NCBI RefSeq assembly: GCF_021228795.1
Contig: NZ_CP089309.1
Coordinates: 4,647,501 to 4,711,500, forward strand
Length of the DNA stretch: 64,000 bases
Source of the DNA: Thiocapsa bogorovii
GTDB taxonomy: Bacteria; Pseudomonadota; Gammaproteobacteria; Chromatiales; Chromatiaceae
Direction of reading: 5' to 3'
Part shown: positions 33,737 through 41,999 of the stretch, one piece after another
How the letters are laid out: the number at the start of each line of letters is the position of its first letter
Numbering within the stretch: the first letter of the stretch is position 1
The notes under the pieces: generated by a model
Told to the model about the DNA's origin: nothing
The model's input: the letters and a program-made list of their open reading frames with translations, nothing else
The model's database searches: none
Translations under genes and position numbers: made by a program

Positions 33737-36025
33737 TCAGGGCCCAGCCGGGATCGAGGGGTAGAAGATGGCGAAGGTCTCGGTGATGTCGGTAAGCCGG
33801 TTCAGGCCACGCCACAGCACGGTGGCCCCGGGATCGCCGTCGCCGTTGCGCCCGAGAAAGCCGCCGAGCCGGGCGACCATGCGCATGGCCTCGCCGAGGC
33901 TCGGCGGGGTCTGCGGCGGGGTGGGCGAGCGCTGATGATGGCAGGCCAGGGCCTGCCACTCGGCCTCCTCGAAGAAGACCGTGCAGGGGATGTCCGGGGT
34001 CTCGCGCCCGCGTTTGGCCAGATCCATCACCCGCCAGGCGACGACCAGATCGATGGCCAGACACGCCTGCAGGCTGTCGGCATCGCCGAGGCGGCGATCC
34101 TCGATGCGGCAGCCGCTTTTGAGGGTGCGGTGAAACACCTCGATGTTCCAGCGCGCGGCGTACCAGCGCAGGCGCTCGAGCGCCTCCTCCAGGGTCGTGG
34201 TCGGCACCGTGGTGAGCAACAGCCACTCGATGGGCTCTTGGTCCTGCGGCGGGTTGATCTCTCGGGCATCAATGGCCCACAGCCTCAGGGGTGCCGCGCC
34301 CTTGAGCCGCTTGGGCGGTTGCAGTTCGATCGGGACGGCGCGCAGCTCCAACGCCGCGGTGCGCGCGGGTCGGCCGCCGCGCCCGGGGATGTGCAGCACA
34401 CAGCCGCCGAGCACCGGTTGGCGGGGCAACAGCTCCCACAGCGGCTGGATCTCGTCCTCGGCGTCGACCTGGCGCTGGGTGGTGCGGCTGGCGCGCACCA
34501 GCAGATGCGTCCCGGCCGGATCGGCGCTGGCGGCCTGAAACAGCTCATGGATGTCCGCCTCGCGATCGGCGATGTTGACCAGGCGGGTCTGCGGGCACAG
34601 CGTCTGGACCTCGGCGGTGCGTTGGAAACTCTTCAACCAGCGGTGGCTTTCCTTCTCGGCGATGGGTCGCTCCTTGCGTGCCTTGGCCTGCCCGGTCTGC
34701 TGTGGGTCACGCGCCCAGACCTGGATGTCGATCAGGCCCAGCGGGATGCCCTCGGGGGTGAGCGCCAGGCTGTCGTGCAGCTTCAGCCCTTGGGCGCCGT
34801 CGCGGCGGGTGTTGATCGGCCCCAGTCCGGTGGTGGCGGCATGGGCATCGTAATTGAGGCTGGTGGTGTCCTGGGCGATCAGCACCAGCGACTGCGCGGC
34901 GATGCGCGCCGCGGTGGCTTCGTAATGGGGATGGAGGAGCGTCTGCAGGTCCACTTGAGGATTGTGCAAAAATCGATACGCCGCTTTGACCTGATGGGGG
35001 GCGCCATCCAACGCCGTGGCGAGGGTGGCGGTGGGATGGGCGCCGAACGCCTCGGCCAAGCCGATCAGGCGCGGGCGCAACCGTGCATCGGGGAAGTCCA
35101 CCCGGGCGAACTCCTGCTCCGCCCAGGAGCCCGTCGGCGCCGCCGGTGGCGCCAGCCGCAGCACGGGCGCCGGGCGCCGACACAACGGCGCGCGCCACTC
35201 ACGCGTGAGCGCCAGCACGTAGACGGCCTTGTGGGCGCGCCCGCCGCTGTTGGTGCGATCCTCGCGGCCGCGTCCGGTCGTCTCCCCCAGACGCTGCCAG
35301 TTGGCCGCCTTGTAGACCGTGCCGGCATGCTGCGCCTCGTCCACGAAGGTCTCGAGCACCAGCGGGGTGATGCCGTAGCGCACCGGCCAGTCGGCCTGTA
35401 CCCGCGCCGCGGCCAGCCCCAGCACGTGCGAGCCCAGATTGGGCACCGCGATGCTCGGCAGGATGAGAAACCGGCTATTGGCCACCACCCGGTTGAGGTT
35501 CGCGCGCCGTGCATGCGCACACCAGCCGATCCACTCATCGCGTGCGGCCAGCTGCCAGGCCGCCGCGCTGAACGCCAAGGCCCCGAGCCAGCCGACCACC
35601 GGGGAGCGGATCAGATAGCGTTGTTGCGCGCCGCACAACGGACCGCCACCCAACGGATGGTACGACGTGAGCATGCGCCGGTACAGCAGGGCGTGTTCTC
35701 GATCCTCCACCGCGACCAGCTCGATCGGGCCGAGCGCCTCCAGCGGACCACTGAAGACCGGCGCCTCGAACGGCTCGAGCACCGCGACCGGGCGCGCCTG
35801 CGGCGCCGCGCGGCGGGCCGCGGGGAGTACCACCAGCGCGCGTCGCTCCAGCTCCACCAACGCCTTGCGGCAACTGACCTCCTGCGCCCGCCCGTCGGCA
35901 CCGAACCACTCCAGCCACCCGCAGACTTGGCGCGACAGCGCGCTGCGCGTCACGCCGGGCTCGGCTGCCGCGGCTCGGATGCGCGCGATGATCGCGCCGG
36001 TGAATGTCCGCCCGAAGAGGTGCAT
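33737..36025 (-). CDS. IS4-type transposase fused to an N-terminal DUF4338 (DruA-like) domain
   Basis: A 762-residue protein of two parts. Residues about 10-280 match DUF4338, the domain also known from DruA of Druantia defence. Its blocks are YHPLGGGPLCGAQQRYLI, SRFLILPSIAVPNLGSHVL and YKAANWQRLGETTGRGR. Residues about 310-760 form a Tn5/IS4 DDE transposase: D386 in QDTTSLNYD, D487 in NIADREADIHELF, and E629 within Y622-xx-R625-xxx-E629-xxxxxx-K636, a perfect Y(2)R(3)E(6)K signature. The frame is intact between the IS ends. The role of the DUF4338 half in transposition is not known to me; end recognition or target choice is plausible. Confidence 0.93.
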   Translation of the reverse strand: MHLFGRTFTGAIIARIRAAAAEPGVTRSALSRQVCGWLEWFGADGRAQEVSCRKALVELERRALVVLPAARRAAPQARPVAVLEPFEAPVFSGPLEALGPIELVAVEDREHALLYRRMLTSYHPLGGGPLCGAQQRYLIRSPVVGWLGALAFSAAAWQLAARDEWIGWCAHARRANLNRVVANSRFLILPSIAVPNLGSHVLGLAAARVQADWPVRYGITPLVLETFVDEAQHAGTVYKAANWQRLGETTGRGREDRTNSGGRAHKAVYVLALTREWRAPLCRRPAPVLRLAPPAAPTGSWAEQEFARVDFPDARLRPRLIGLAEAFGAHPTATLATALDGAPHQVKAAYRFLHNPQVDLQTLLHPHYEATAARIAAQSLVLIAQDTTSLNYDAHAATTGLGPINTRRDGAQGLKLHDSLALTPEGIPLGLIDIQVWARDPQQTGQAKARKERPIAEKESHRWLKSFQRTAEVQTLCPQTRLVNIADREADIHELFQAASADPAGTHLLVRASRTTQRQVDAEDEIQPLWELLPRQPVLGGCVLHIPGRGGRPARTAALELRAVPIELQPPKRLKGAAPLRLWAIDAREINPPQDQEPIEWLLLTTVPTTTLEEALERLRWYAARWNIEVFHRTLKSGCRIEDRRLGDADSLQACLAIDLVVAWRVMDLAKRGRETPDIPCTVFFEEAEWQALACHHQRSPTPPQTPPSLGEAMRMVARLGGFLGRNGDGDPGATVLWRGLNRLTDITETFAIFYPSIPAGP

Positions 36026-36055
36026 GGGGGCGGACGATACCCGTAATCAGATACA

Positions 36056-36080
36056 GTGTCCAGTGTGGGTAAAAGATAGG
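36056..36080. repeat. IS right terminal inverted repeat
   Basis: GTGTCCAGTGTGGG begins the inner side and AGATAGG ends it. It is the partner of 33707-33731. Confidence 0.88.
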
Positions 36081-36087
36081 GAAAACG
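36081..36087. repeat. Target-site duplication, right copy
   Basis: GAAAACG, identical to the left copy at 33700-33706. Confidence 0.85.
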
Positions 36088-36173
36088 CAGAGGGTCAGGA
36101 TGGCGATCAACGCCAACTGTAAGGCGATGCGAAAAGTCCCCGCATGGGGTGTTCGATGCAGCAGCGCACGCAT
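36081..36173 (-). pseudogene. aspT: AspT-type antiporter, first 31 codons, separated by IS
   Basis: ATG 36173 follows GGGAGAAG. The translated piece MRALLHRTPHAGTFRIALQL then ALIAILTLCVF ends in frame exactly at the IS boundary, and the next residues QGVQAAD are found at 33699 beyond the element. It forms a signal- or first-helix-like N-terminus. The gene starts 79 bases after the gadB stop, so gadB, aspT and aspD formed one operon before the insertion. Confidence 0.88.
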
Positions 36174-36251
36174 GTCCGATCTTCTCCCAAAATGCACAAT
36201 GTTCGGCCACCCGGTACGTCGACCGGACGGCGGTCGACTCAAGACAGCGGC

Positions 36252-37655
36252 TCAGTTGTGATGGAAGCCACTGGCCTCTGCCGCCGTCACAGAGCGGCTG
36301 ATCGGATGCCGTTCGAAGTGGTCAAGGCAACGGCGCATGTCCTCGAGCAACAGCGAGGCCAGGTCGCGGCTGACGCCATGTCGCACCAGGATGCGTTGGA
36401 TCGCGACGTCCTGTGCGTTGGCGGGCAGGGTATAGGCGGGCACCTGCCAGCCACGGCTGCGCAGTCGGTCGGCCAAGTCGAAGAGGTTGTATCCCTTGGT
36501 GTCGTAGCCGTCCTTGATCTTCCAGCACAGGGCGGGGATGCCTGAGCGCATCTCGCCGTCGTACATGATCTCGAACGGCCCCATCTTCCCGATCTCGTCG
36601 GCCAGGTACCGGGCCGTCTCGTAGCAGGCAGTCTGGATCTTCCGATAACCCTCTTTGCCGAGACGCAAGAAGTTGTAGTACTGGCAGACGATCTGGCCGC
36701 CCGGGCGCGAGAAGTTCAGCGCGAAGGTTGCCATGTTCCCGCCCAGGTAGTTGACGTTGAAGATCAGGTCCTCAGGCAGGTCCGCTGCCTCGCGCCAGAT
36801 CACCCAGCCGCAACCCAGCGGAGCCAGCCCAAACTTGTGCCCCGAGGTGTTGATCGACTTGACACGCGGCAGCCGGAAGTCCCACTCGACGTCCGGCGCG
36901 CAGAACGGCGCCAGGAAGCCGCCGCTGGCGCCGTCGACGTGGATGGGGATGTCGAGTCCGGTCTCCTTCTGGAGCGTGTCGAGCGCATCGGAGACGGCCT
37001 TGACCGGCTCGTACTCGCAGGTGAAGGTGACGCCGAGCGTCGGGACGACGCCGATGGTGTTCTCGTCGCAGCGCTTGATGACCTCGTCCGGCGTCATCAG
37101 CAGGCGGCCGTGCTCCATCGGGATCTCGCGCAGCTCGACATCCCAGTAGCGGGCGAACTTGTGCCAGCAGATCTGCACTGGGCCGGTGATCATGTTCGGC
37201 TTGTCGGTGGGCTTGCCTTGGGCGCGCATCTTTTCCCGCCAGCGCCACTTCATCGCCATGCCCCCGAGCATCGCCGCCTCGCTCGAGCCGGTCGTCGAGC
37301 AGCCCAGGGTGTTGGCGGCGTCGGGCGAGCCCCATAGATCGGCCAACATGTGCACGCAGCGCGCCTCGATCTCGGCGCTCTGCGGGTACTCGTCCTTGTC
37401 GATCATGTTCTTGTCGGCGCAGATGTCCATGAGTTTATGGACTTCCGGCTCCAGCCAGGTTTGACAGAAGGTCGCCAGGTTCTGCCTGGAGTTGCCGTCG
37501 AGCATCAGCTCATCGGCGACCACGCTGAAGGCGTGCCGGGGATCATGCTCATGCTCGGGCATCCTGTACTTCGGCATGACGACCGAGAGGTCGGCCGATG
37601 CGAACACGTCGTCGAGAAGCTCTGAGCGGACTTCGTCTTTGGAATGAAGGGACAC
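36252..37655 (-). CDS. gadB: Glutamate decarboxylase
   Basis: A 467-residue PLP decarboxylase that converts L-glutamate to GABA and CO2 and consumes a cytoplasmic proton. The PLP lysine is K274 in [23 protein letters not shown] (239-247) holds the cofactor aspartate. [15 protein letters not shown] (118-132) is the phosphate-binding loop. The length and the ends of the protein match bacterial GadB. The tail SGFHHN keeps a histidine near the end, reminiscent of the C-terminal plug that closes E. coli GadB at neutral pH. Translation starts at a GTG with AGGAG 7 bases upstream. The next gene downstream is the disrupted antiporter, which may have been its Glu/GABA exchanger. Confidence 0.96.
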   Translation of the reverse strand: MSLHSKDEVRSELLDDVFASADLSVVMPKYRMPEHEHDPRHAFSVVADELMLDGNSRQNLATFCQTWLEPEVHKLMDICADKNMIDKDEYPQSAEIEARCVHMLADLWGSPDAANTLGCSTTGSSEAAMLGGMAMKWRWREKMRAQGKPTDKPNMITGPVQICWHKFARYWDVELREIPMEHGRLLMTPDEVIKRCDENTIGVVPTLGVTFTCEYEPVKAVSDALDTLQKETGLDIPIHVDGASGGFLAPFCAPDVEWDFRLPRVKSINTSGHKFGLAPLGCGWVIWREAADLPEDLIFNVNYLGGNMATFALNFSRPGGQIVCQYYNFLRLGKEGYRKIQTACYETARYLADEIGKMGPFEIMYDGEMRSGIPALCWKIKDGYDTKGYNLFDLADRLRSRGWQVPAYTLPANAQDVAIQRILVRHGVSRDLASLLLEDMRRCLDHFERHPISRSVTAAEASGFHHN

Positions 37656-38355
37656 GGTTTCGCTCCTAATGACTTGCGTTTTGTTTCCGCGGGGTTTTAG
37701 CGATTCGTTGATGCGTGCTGCGACGTTTCGCGAGCCGACCGAAAACCCACTCTCAACCCGAATGGGTCGCCCTCAGGATTTGCCAGGTTCGCCGGCACAG
37801 ATGAGAGATTAGGGAATTTGCGCTCGGCATGGGTGTTGAATCGAGGGTCAAATCTGGCACTGGAGGGGCTTCATGCTTCGACGAATCCATCGGAAACAGA
37901 GGTCAGCGCGCGCAGCAGAACATCTTTTTTATCTTTAAGCCGCGCAAACTCCGGCGGTCGTCAAGTCTGCCGGGGCCGATCCCATCCAAAAGCATCGTAT
38001 AACGCGCTGGGCGCGGTTGAGATGCTTAGTCGGACAGGCTCCGAGGAGCTTGATACCGGTGAGGTCTTTACACCGTCAGGATGTTTTGAAGAGGTCCACA
38101 GCGCAAGAATTGATCCTCGATACTGTGCCGCCGACCCGCGCGTCTCGTTACCATCTGATGACAGCGTTGGCGGCCGCACCGAAACTTTGCTCGGTAACCG
38201 GGGAGAACGCTGCGTTGAGCGATCTTCACGCCCGCGGCAGCATGAGCCAAATGATGGGTTGACCTCAGCCTGCACGCGGCGCCTGCCTCAATCGCCGACC
38301 CGACTCCGACCAACAACCTAATCCGCACGCGAGCGGGTGAGACAGAGGAGTGAGC
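37656..38355. promoter_or_regulatory. Divergent promoter region of gadB and the H+-ATPase, 700 bases
   Basis: I see no gene here. The region separates gadB (minus) from the H+-ATPase (plus) and should hold promoters and acid-response sites for both. One copy of the dispersed 14-mer GCAAGAATTGATCC lies at 38103-38116, so part of the gap may be decayed mobile DNA. No operator was recognised. Confidence 0.4.
38103..38116 (+). repeat. Dispersed 14-mer GCAAGAATTGATCC
   Basis: Exact copy of 18610-18623 in the gadB/H+-ATPase intergenic region. Confidence 0.7.
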
Positions 38356-40965
38356 ATGAACGCAGCCGATCAGAATCCCGCCGCCCAGGGGAGCGCGGAT
38401 TCATCCAACGACCTGGAGAAGGCGAGTCTGGACCAGGTCTACGCGGGCCTGAGCACCTCGCCGAAGGGCCTAAGCTCGGCCGACGCCAAGCAGCGGATCG
38501 AACAATACGGTCGCAACGAGCTGGTCGAGGAGGAGATCAGCGACCTGCAGCGGTTCCTGCGCTTCTTCACCGGCCCCATCGCCTACATGATCGAGGCCGC
38601 GGCGCTGCTCTCGCTGCTGATGGGGCACTGGGCAGATCTGACCATCATCCTCGTGCTGCTGTTCTACAACGCCATCTCGGGCTTCTGGCAGGAGCGTAAG
38701 GCCTCCGACGCCTTGGCGGCGCTGAAGGCGGGCATGGCGCCGAAGGCGACCGCGCTGCGCGACGGGGACTTCGGCACTATCGACGCCGCCGAGGTGGTGC
38801 CGGGCGACGTGCTGCGGATCAAGCTCGGCGAGGTCGTGCCCGCCGACGTGCGCTTCATCGACGGCGACTACATCAGCATCGACCAGGCCGCGCTGACCGG
38901 CGAGTCGCTGCCGGTGAGCAAAAAGATCGGCGACGAGGGCTATTCCGGGAGCATCGCCAAGAAGGGCGAGATGAGCGCGGTGGTCATCGCCACCGGCAAC
39001 AACACCTTCTTCGGCCGGACCGCCAGCCTGGTGGCGAGCGCCGGCAAGGGGGCGTCGCACTCGCAGCAGGCAACGACCCAGATCGGCGATTTCCTGATCC
39101 TGACCTCGGTGGCCCTGTGCGTGCTGCTGGTGGGCTTTCAGCTCTACCAAGACCTCGTGGTGCAGGCCGAGTGGCAGTGGGCGGACATCGCGGACATCGC
39201 CCGCACCGTGCTGGTGCTGCTGATCGCCTCCATCCCGGTGGCCATGCCGACGGTGATCACGGTCACCAATTCCCTCGGCGCCCAGGCGCTGGCGCGGAAG
39301 AAGGCCATCGTTTCGCGGCTCGAGGCCATCGAAGAGCTGGCCGGCGTCGACATCCTCTGCTCGGACAAGACCGGCACGCTGACCAAGAACACCCTGACCT
39401 TAGGCGACCCCATCTTGTTCGCCGCCAAGTCCGGCGACGAGATCATCCTAGCCGGCGCCCTCGCCTCGGAGAAGGGCAGCGAGGACGCGATCGACAAGGC
39501 GGTGAGCGGGGGGCTGAAGGATAGCAAGGTGCTGGACGGCTACGCCATTGGCAAATTCGTGCCCTTCGACCCGGTCACCAAGCGCACCGAGGGCCAGGTG
39601 ACAGACCCCGACGGCAAGGCCCTGCGCTGCACCAAGGGCGCGCCCCAGGTCATCATCGATCTGTGCAAGCTCGACGCCGAGACCGCCGCGAAGGCGACCG
39701 GCACGGTCTCGGATCTGGCCGCCAAGGGGCTGCGGGCGCTGGGCGTGGCGCAATCCACCGACGACGGCGCGAGCTGGAGCTTCCTCGGCATCCTGTCCAT
39801 GCTGGACCCGCCCCGGGACGATTCCAAGGAGACCATCGAGCATGCCAAGGAGCATGGGCTGCAGGTCAAGATGGTCACCGGCGACGACGTGGCGATCGGC
39901 AGCCAGATCTCCGGCCAGCTCGGCATGGGCACCCACCTGATCGCCGCGGCGGACATGTTCACCAAGGACATGGACATGAGCCACCTGCCGGAGCCCATCA
40001 CCGCCAATGTGGAGCGCGCCGACGGCTTCGGGCGCGTCTTCCCCGAGCACAAGTACGCCATCGTGCACGCGTTGCAGGACCGTGGCCACGTGGTCGCGAT
40101 GACCGGCGACGGCGTCAACGACGCCCCTGCGCTGAAGCAGGCCGACTGCGGCATCGCGGTCAGCGGCGCCACCGACGCGGCCCGCGCCGCCGCGGCACTG
40201 ATCCTCACCGCCCCCGGGCTCTCGACGGTCATCGACGCCATCGACGAGTCGCGCCGGATCTTCGAGCGCATCATCAACTACGTCCTGTTCCGGGTGGCGA
40301 TGACCCTGGACATCATGTTCGTGGTGGTGCTGGCGACGGTCTTCTTCGGCTTCTCGCCGCTGACGCCGGTGATGATCGTGCTGGTGGCGCTGCTGGACGA
40401 CATTCCGATCATGACCATCGCCTATGACAAGACGCGACTCCCGAAGGACCCGGTGCGCTGGCATATGCGGCGCCTGCTGTTCGTGTCGGGATTCATGGGC
40501 CTGATGGCCGTGGCGCAGACATTTGGCTTGTTGCTCCTCGGCATGGCGTGGCTCAATAACGCGCAATGGCAGGCGTGGATCCCGCTGACGCAGGATCAGG
40601 TGCAGACCGCCGTGTTCCTGCAGATCGTCGCCGGTGGCCACCTGCTGTACTTCGTTATGCGCTCGCGCAGCACCATCTTTGCGCCTCCTCTGCCGTCGGC
40701 GCCCATCTTCTGGGCCATCGTCGGCACCCAGGTCTTCGCGGTCCTGATGGTCGGCTTCGGGTGGTTCGTGCCGGCCCTGCCATGGCCGGTCATCGGCCTG
40801 GTGTGGGTCTACATGCTGGTCTGGATGGTCGGGCTCGATCTGATCAAGCTCGCCTTGTACAGCCGGTTGCTGCGCGCGACCGACCGGCCGCGCTGGTATC
40901 GGAGCTTCCTGAAGGGTCGGCATGCGGCGCGGGGCGCCGCCGAGGCCGGGAGGGCTTACGCCTAG
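38356..40965 (+). CDS. P-type (P3A) plasma-membrane H+-ATPase
   Basis: An 869-residue pump related to fungal and plant PMA ATPases. It has an actuator domain with LTGESLPV and a phosphorylation motif CSDKTGTLT with D337. The KGAPQ nucleotide-binding loop and hinge TGDGVNDAPALKQAD (583-597) follow. VALLDDIPIMTIAYD in the sixth helix keeps the aspartate that aligns with the proton carrier of plant AHA2. The long C-terminal autoinhibitory domain of plant pumps is absent. AGAGGAG precedes the ATG at 38356; a GTG 6 bases earlier is less well spaced. It should export protons at the cost of ATP. It is divergent from gadB and upstream of PPK2 and ClC. Confidence 0.93.
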   Translation: MNAADQNPAAQGSADSSNDLEKASLDQVYAGLSTSPKGLSSADAKQRIEQYGRNELVEEEISDLQRFLRFFTGPIAYMIEAAALLSLLMGHWADLTIILVLLFYNAISGFWQERKASDALAALKAGMAPKATALRDGDFGTIDAAEVVPGDVLRIKLGEVVPADVRFIDGDYISIDQAALTGESLPVSKKIGDEGYSGSIAKKGEMSAVVIATGNNTFFGRTASLVASAGKGASHSQQATTQIGDFLILTSVALCVLLVGFQLYQDLVVQAEWQWADIADIARTVLVLLIASIPVAMPTVITVTNSLGAQALARKKAIVSRLEAIEELAGVDILCSDKTGTLTKNTLTLGDPILFAAKSGDEIILAGALASEKGSEDAIDKAVSGGLKDSKVLDGYAIGKFVPFDPVTKRTEGQVTDPDGKALRCTKGAPQVIIDLCKLDAETAAKATGTVSDLAAKGLRALGVAQSTDDGASWSFLGILSMLDPPRDDSKETIEHAKEHGLQVKMVTGDDVAIGSQISGQLGMGTHLIAAADMFTKDMDMSHLPEPITANVERADGFGRVFPEHKYAIVHALQDRGHVVAMTGDGVNDAPALKQADCGIAVSGATDAARAAAALILTAPGLSTVIDAIDESRRIFERIINYVLFRVAMTLDIMFVVVLATVFFGFSPLTPVMIVLVALLDDIPIMTIAYDKTRLPKDPVRWHMRRLLFVSGFMGLMAVAQTFGLLLLGMAWLNNAQWQAWIPLTQDQVQTAVFLQIVAGGHLLYFVMRSRSTIFAPPLPSAPIFWAIVGTQVFAVLMVGFGWFVPALPWPVIGLVWVYMLVWMVGLDLIKLALYSRLLRATDRPRWYRSFLKGRHAARGAAEAGRAYA

Positions 40966-40974
40966 CCGACAGCA

Positions 40975-41002
40975 CCCTCCCCGACGCCGCTGTCGGGGAG
41001 GG
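40975..41002 (+). terminator. Strong hairpin after the H+-ATPase gene
   Basis: CCCTCCCCGAC (40975-40985) and GTCGGGGAGGG (40992-41002) form a perfect 11-bp GC-rich stem with a 6-base loop, 9 bases after the stop codon. No T-run follows, so it may be partial termination or an mRNA stabiliser between the ATPase and PPK2 genes. Confidence 0.65.
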
Positions 41003-41057
41003 CGCGGCAATACAGCCCCGGCCCATGAACCAAATCCCAGCCCTCGGAGGCATCGCC

Positions 41058-41969
41058 ATGAGCTACAGCAAGCAATTCCGCGTCAAGCCCGGCAGCGAAG
41101 TCGACCTCGGCAAGGTCGACGCCGGCTTCCACGACCAACATGAGTCCCACGAGCACGCGTTGCCGGAAATCGAGACCTATACGCAGAAGATGCATGACCT
41201 GCAGTACCTGATGTATGCGGAGGGAAAACGCTCGCTGCTCATCTGCCTGCAAGGGCGCGATGCGGCCGGCAAGGACGGCACCATCAACCACGTGCTCGGC
41301 GCCATGAACCCGCAGGGCTGCACGGTCACCGGCTTCAAGGTGCCGTCCAAGGAAGAGGCGGCCCACGATTTCCTTTGGCGGTATCACCGGCACGCGCCGG
41401 AAAAGGGTCAGGTGGCCATCTTCAATCGCTCCCATTACGAGGATGTGCTGGTGGTGCGCGTGCATGACCTGGTGCCGAAGGGGGTGTGGTCTAAACGCTA
41501 CGAGCAGATCAATGACTTCGAGAAGATGCTCGCCGACAACGGCACGCATATTCTCAAGTTCTATCTGCACATCGACCCGGAAGAGCAGCTGGAGCGCTTC
41601 CGGCAGCGCATCGAAGACCCGGCCCGCCATTGGAAGATCAGCGACGGCGACTATGCCGAGCGCCCGTTCTGGGACGCCTACACCGAGGCCTTCCAGGATG
41701 CGCTGAACAAGACCAGCACCGAGCATGCGCCCTGGTTCGTCATCCCCTCCAATCACAAATGGTTCCGCAACCTGGCCGTCTCGCGCATCGTCGCGGAGAC
41801 ATTGGAGTCGCTCGGCATGCAGTTCCCGGAGCCGACGGTCGACATCGACCAGATCAAGCAGAAGTACCACGCGATCGTACAGGAGGAGCGGATCGGCGAG
41901 GCGCAGGCCCTTGATAAGCAGGACAAACAGAAAAAGAAGGGCTCCGGCAAGAAAAAGAAAAAGGGCTAA
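41058..41969 (+). CDS. ppk2: Polyphosphate kinase 2 family protein
   Basis: A 303-residue PPK2. The Walker A-type loop is GRDAAGKDGT (66-75). The lid and Walker B region has NRSHYEDVLVVRVH (123-136). The N-terminus has the LQYLMYAEGKRSLLICLQG block and the tail is Lys-rich. These enzymes transfer phosphate between polyphosphate and nucleotides, usually making ADP or ATP from polyP. The ATG at 41058 is preceded by GGAGG. Next to a proton ATPase, it could supply ATP from polyphosphate under acid or energy stress. That functional link is inference. Confidence 0.92.
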   Translation: MSYSKQFRVKPGSEVDLGKVDAGFHDQHESHEHALPEIETYTQKMHDLQYLMYAEGKRSLLICLQGRDAAGKDGTINHVLGAMNPQGCTVTGFKVPSKEEAAHDFLWRYHRHAPEKGQVAIFNRSHYEDVLVVRVHDLVPKGVWSKRYEQINDFEKMLADNGTHILKFYLHIDPEEQLERFRQRIEDPARHWKISDGDYAERPFWDAYTEAFQDALNKTSTEHAPWFVIPSNHKWFRNLAVSRIVAETLESLGMQFPEPTVDIDQIKQKYHAIVQEERIGEAQALDKQDKQKKKGSGKKKKKG

Positions 41970-41999
41970 CCTCTCGGCAAAGGGGCATCCGGACGCATC

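Larger units (their letters stand above)
33707..36080 (-). mobile_element. Complete IS4/Tn5-like insertion sequence, 2374 bp
   Basis: The ends are 25-bp imperfect inverted repeats with two mismatches (33707-33731 and 36056-36080; shared core CCCACACTGGACAC). It is flanked by GAAAACG duplications. The element carries a single transposase gene that fills it. The intact gene, well-matched ends and exact duplication indicate a recent insertion that may still be mobile. It is inserted in the same codon frame position of aspT described above. Confidence 0.93.

Noticed and set aside
33935-36046. 703-aa plus-strand frame across the insertion sequence
   Set aside because: It is antisense to the transposase, whose DDE residues and DUF4338 blocks prove the coding strand.
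39448-41010. 520-aa minus-strand frame opposite the H+-ATPase
   Set aside because: It is a shadow of the ATPase; it is His/Arg/Gln-rich and lacks motifs.
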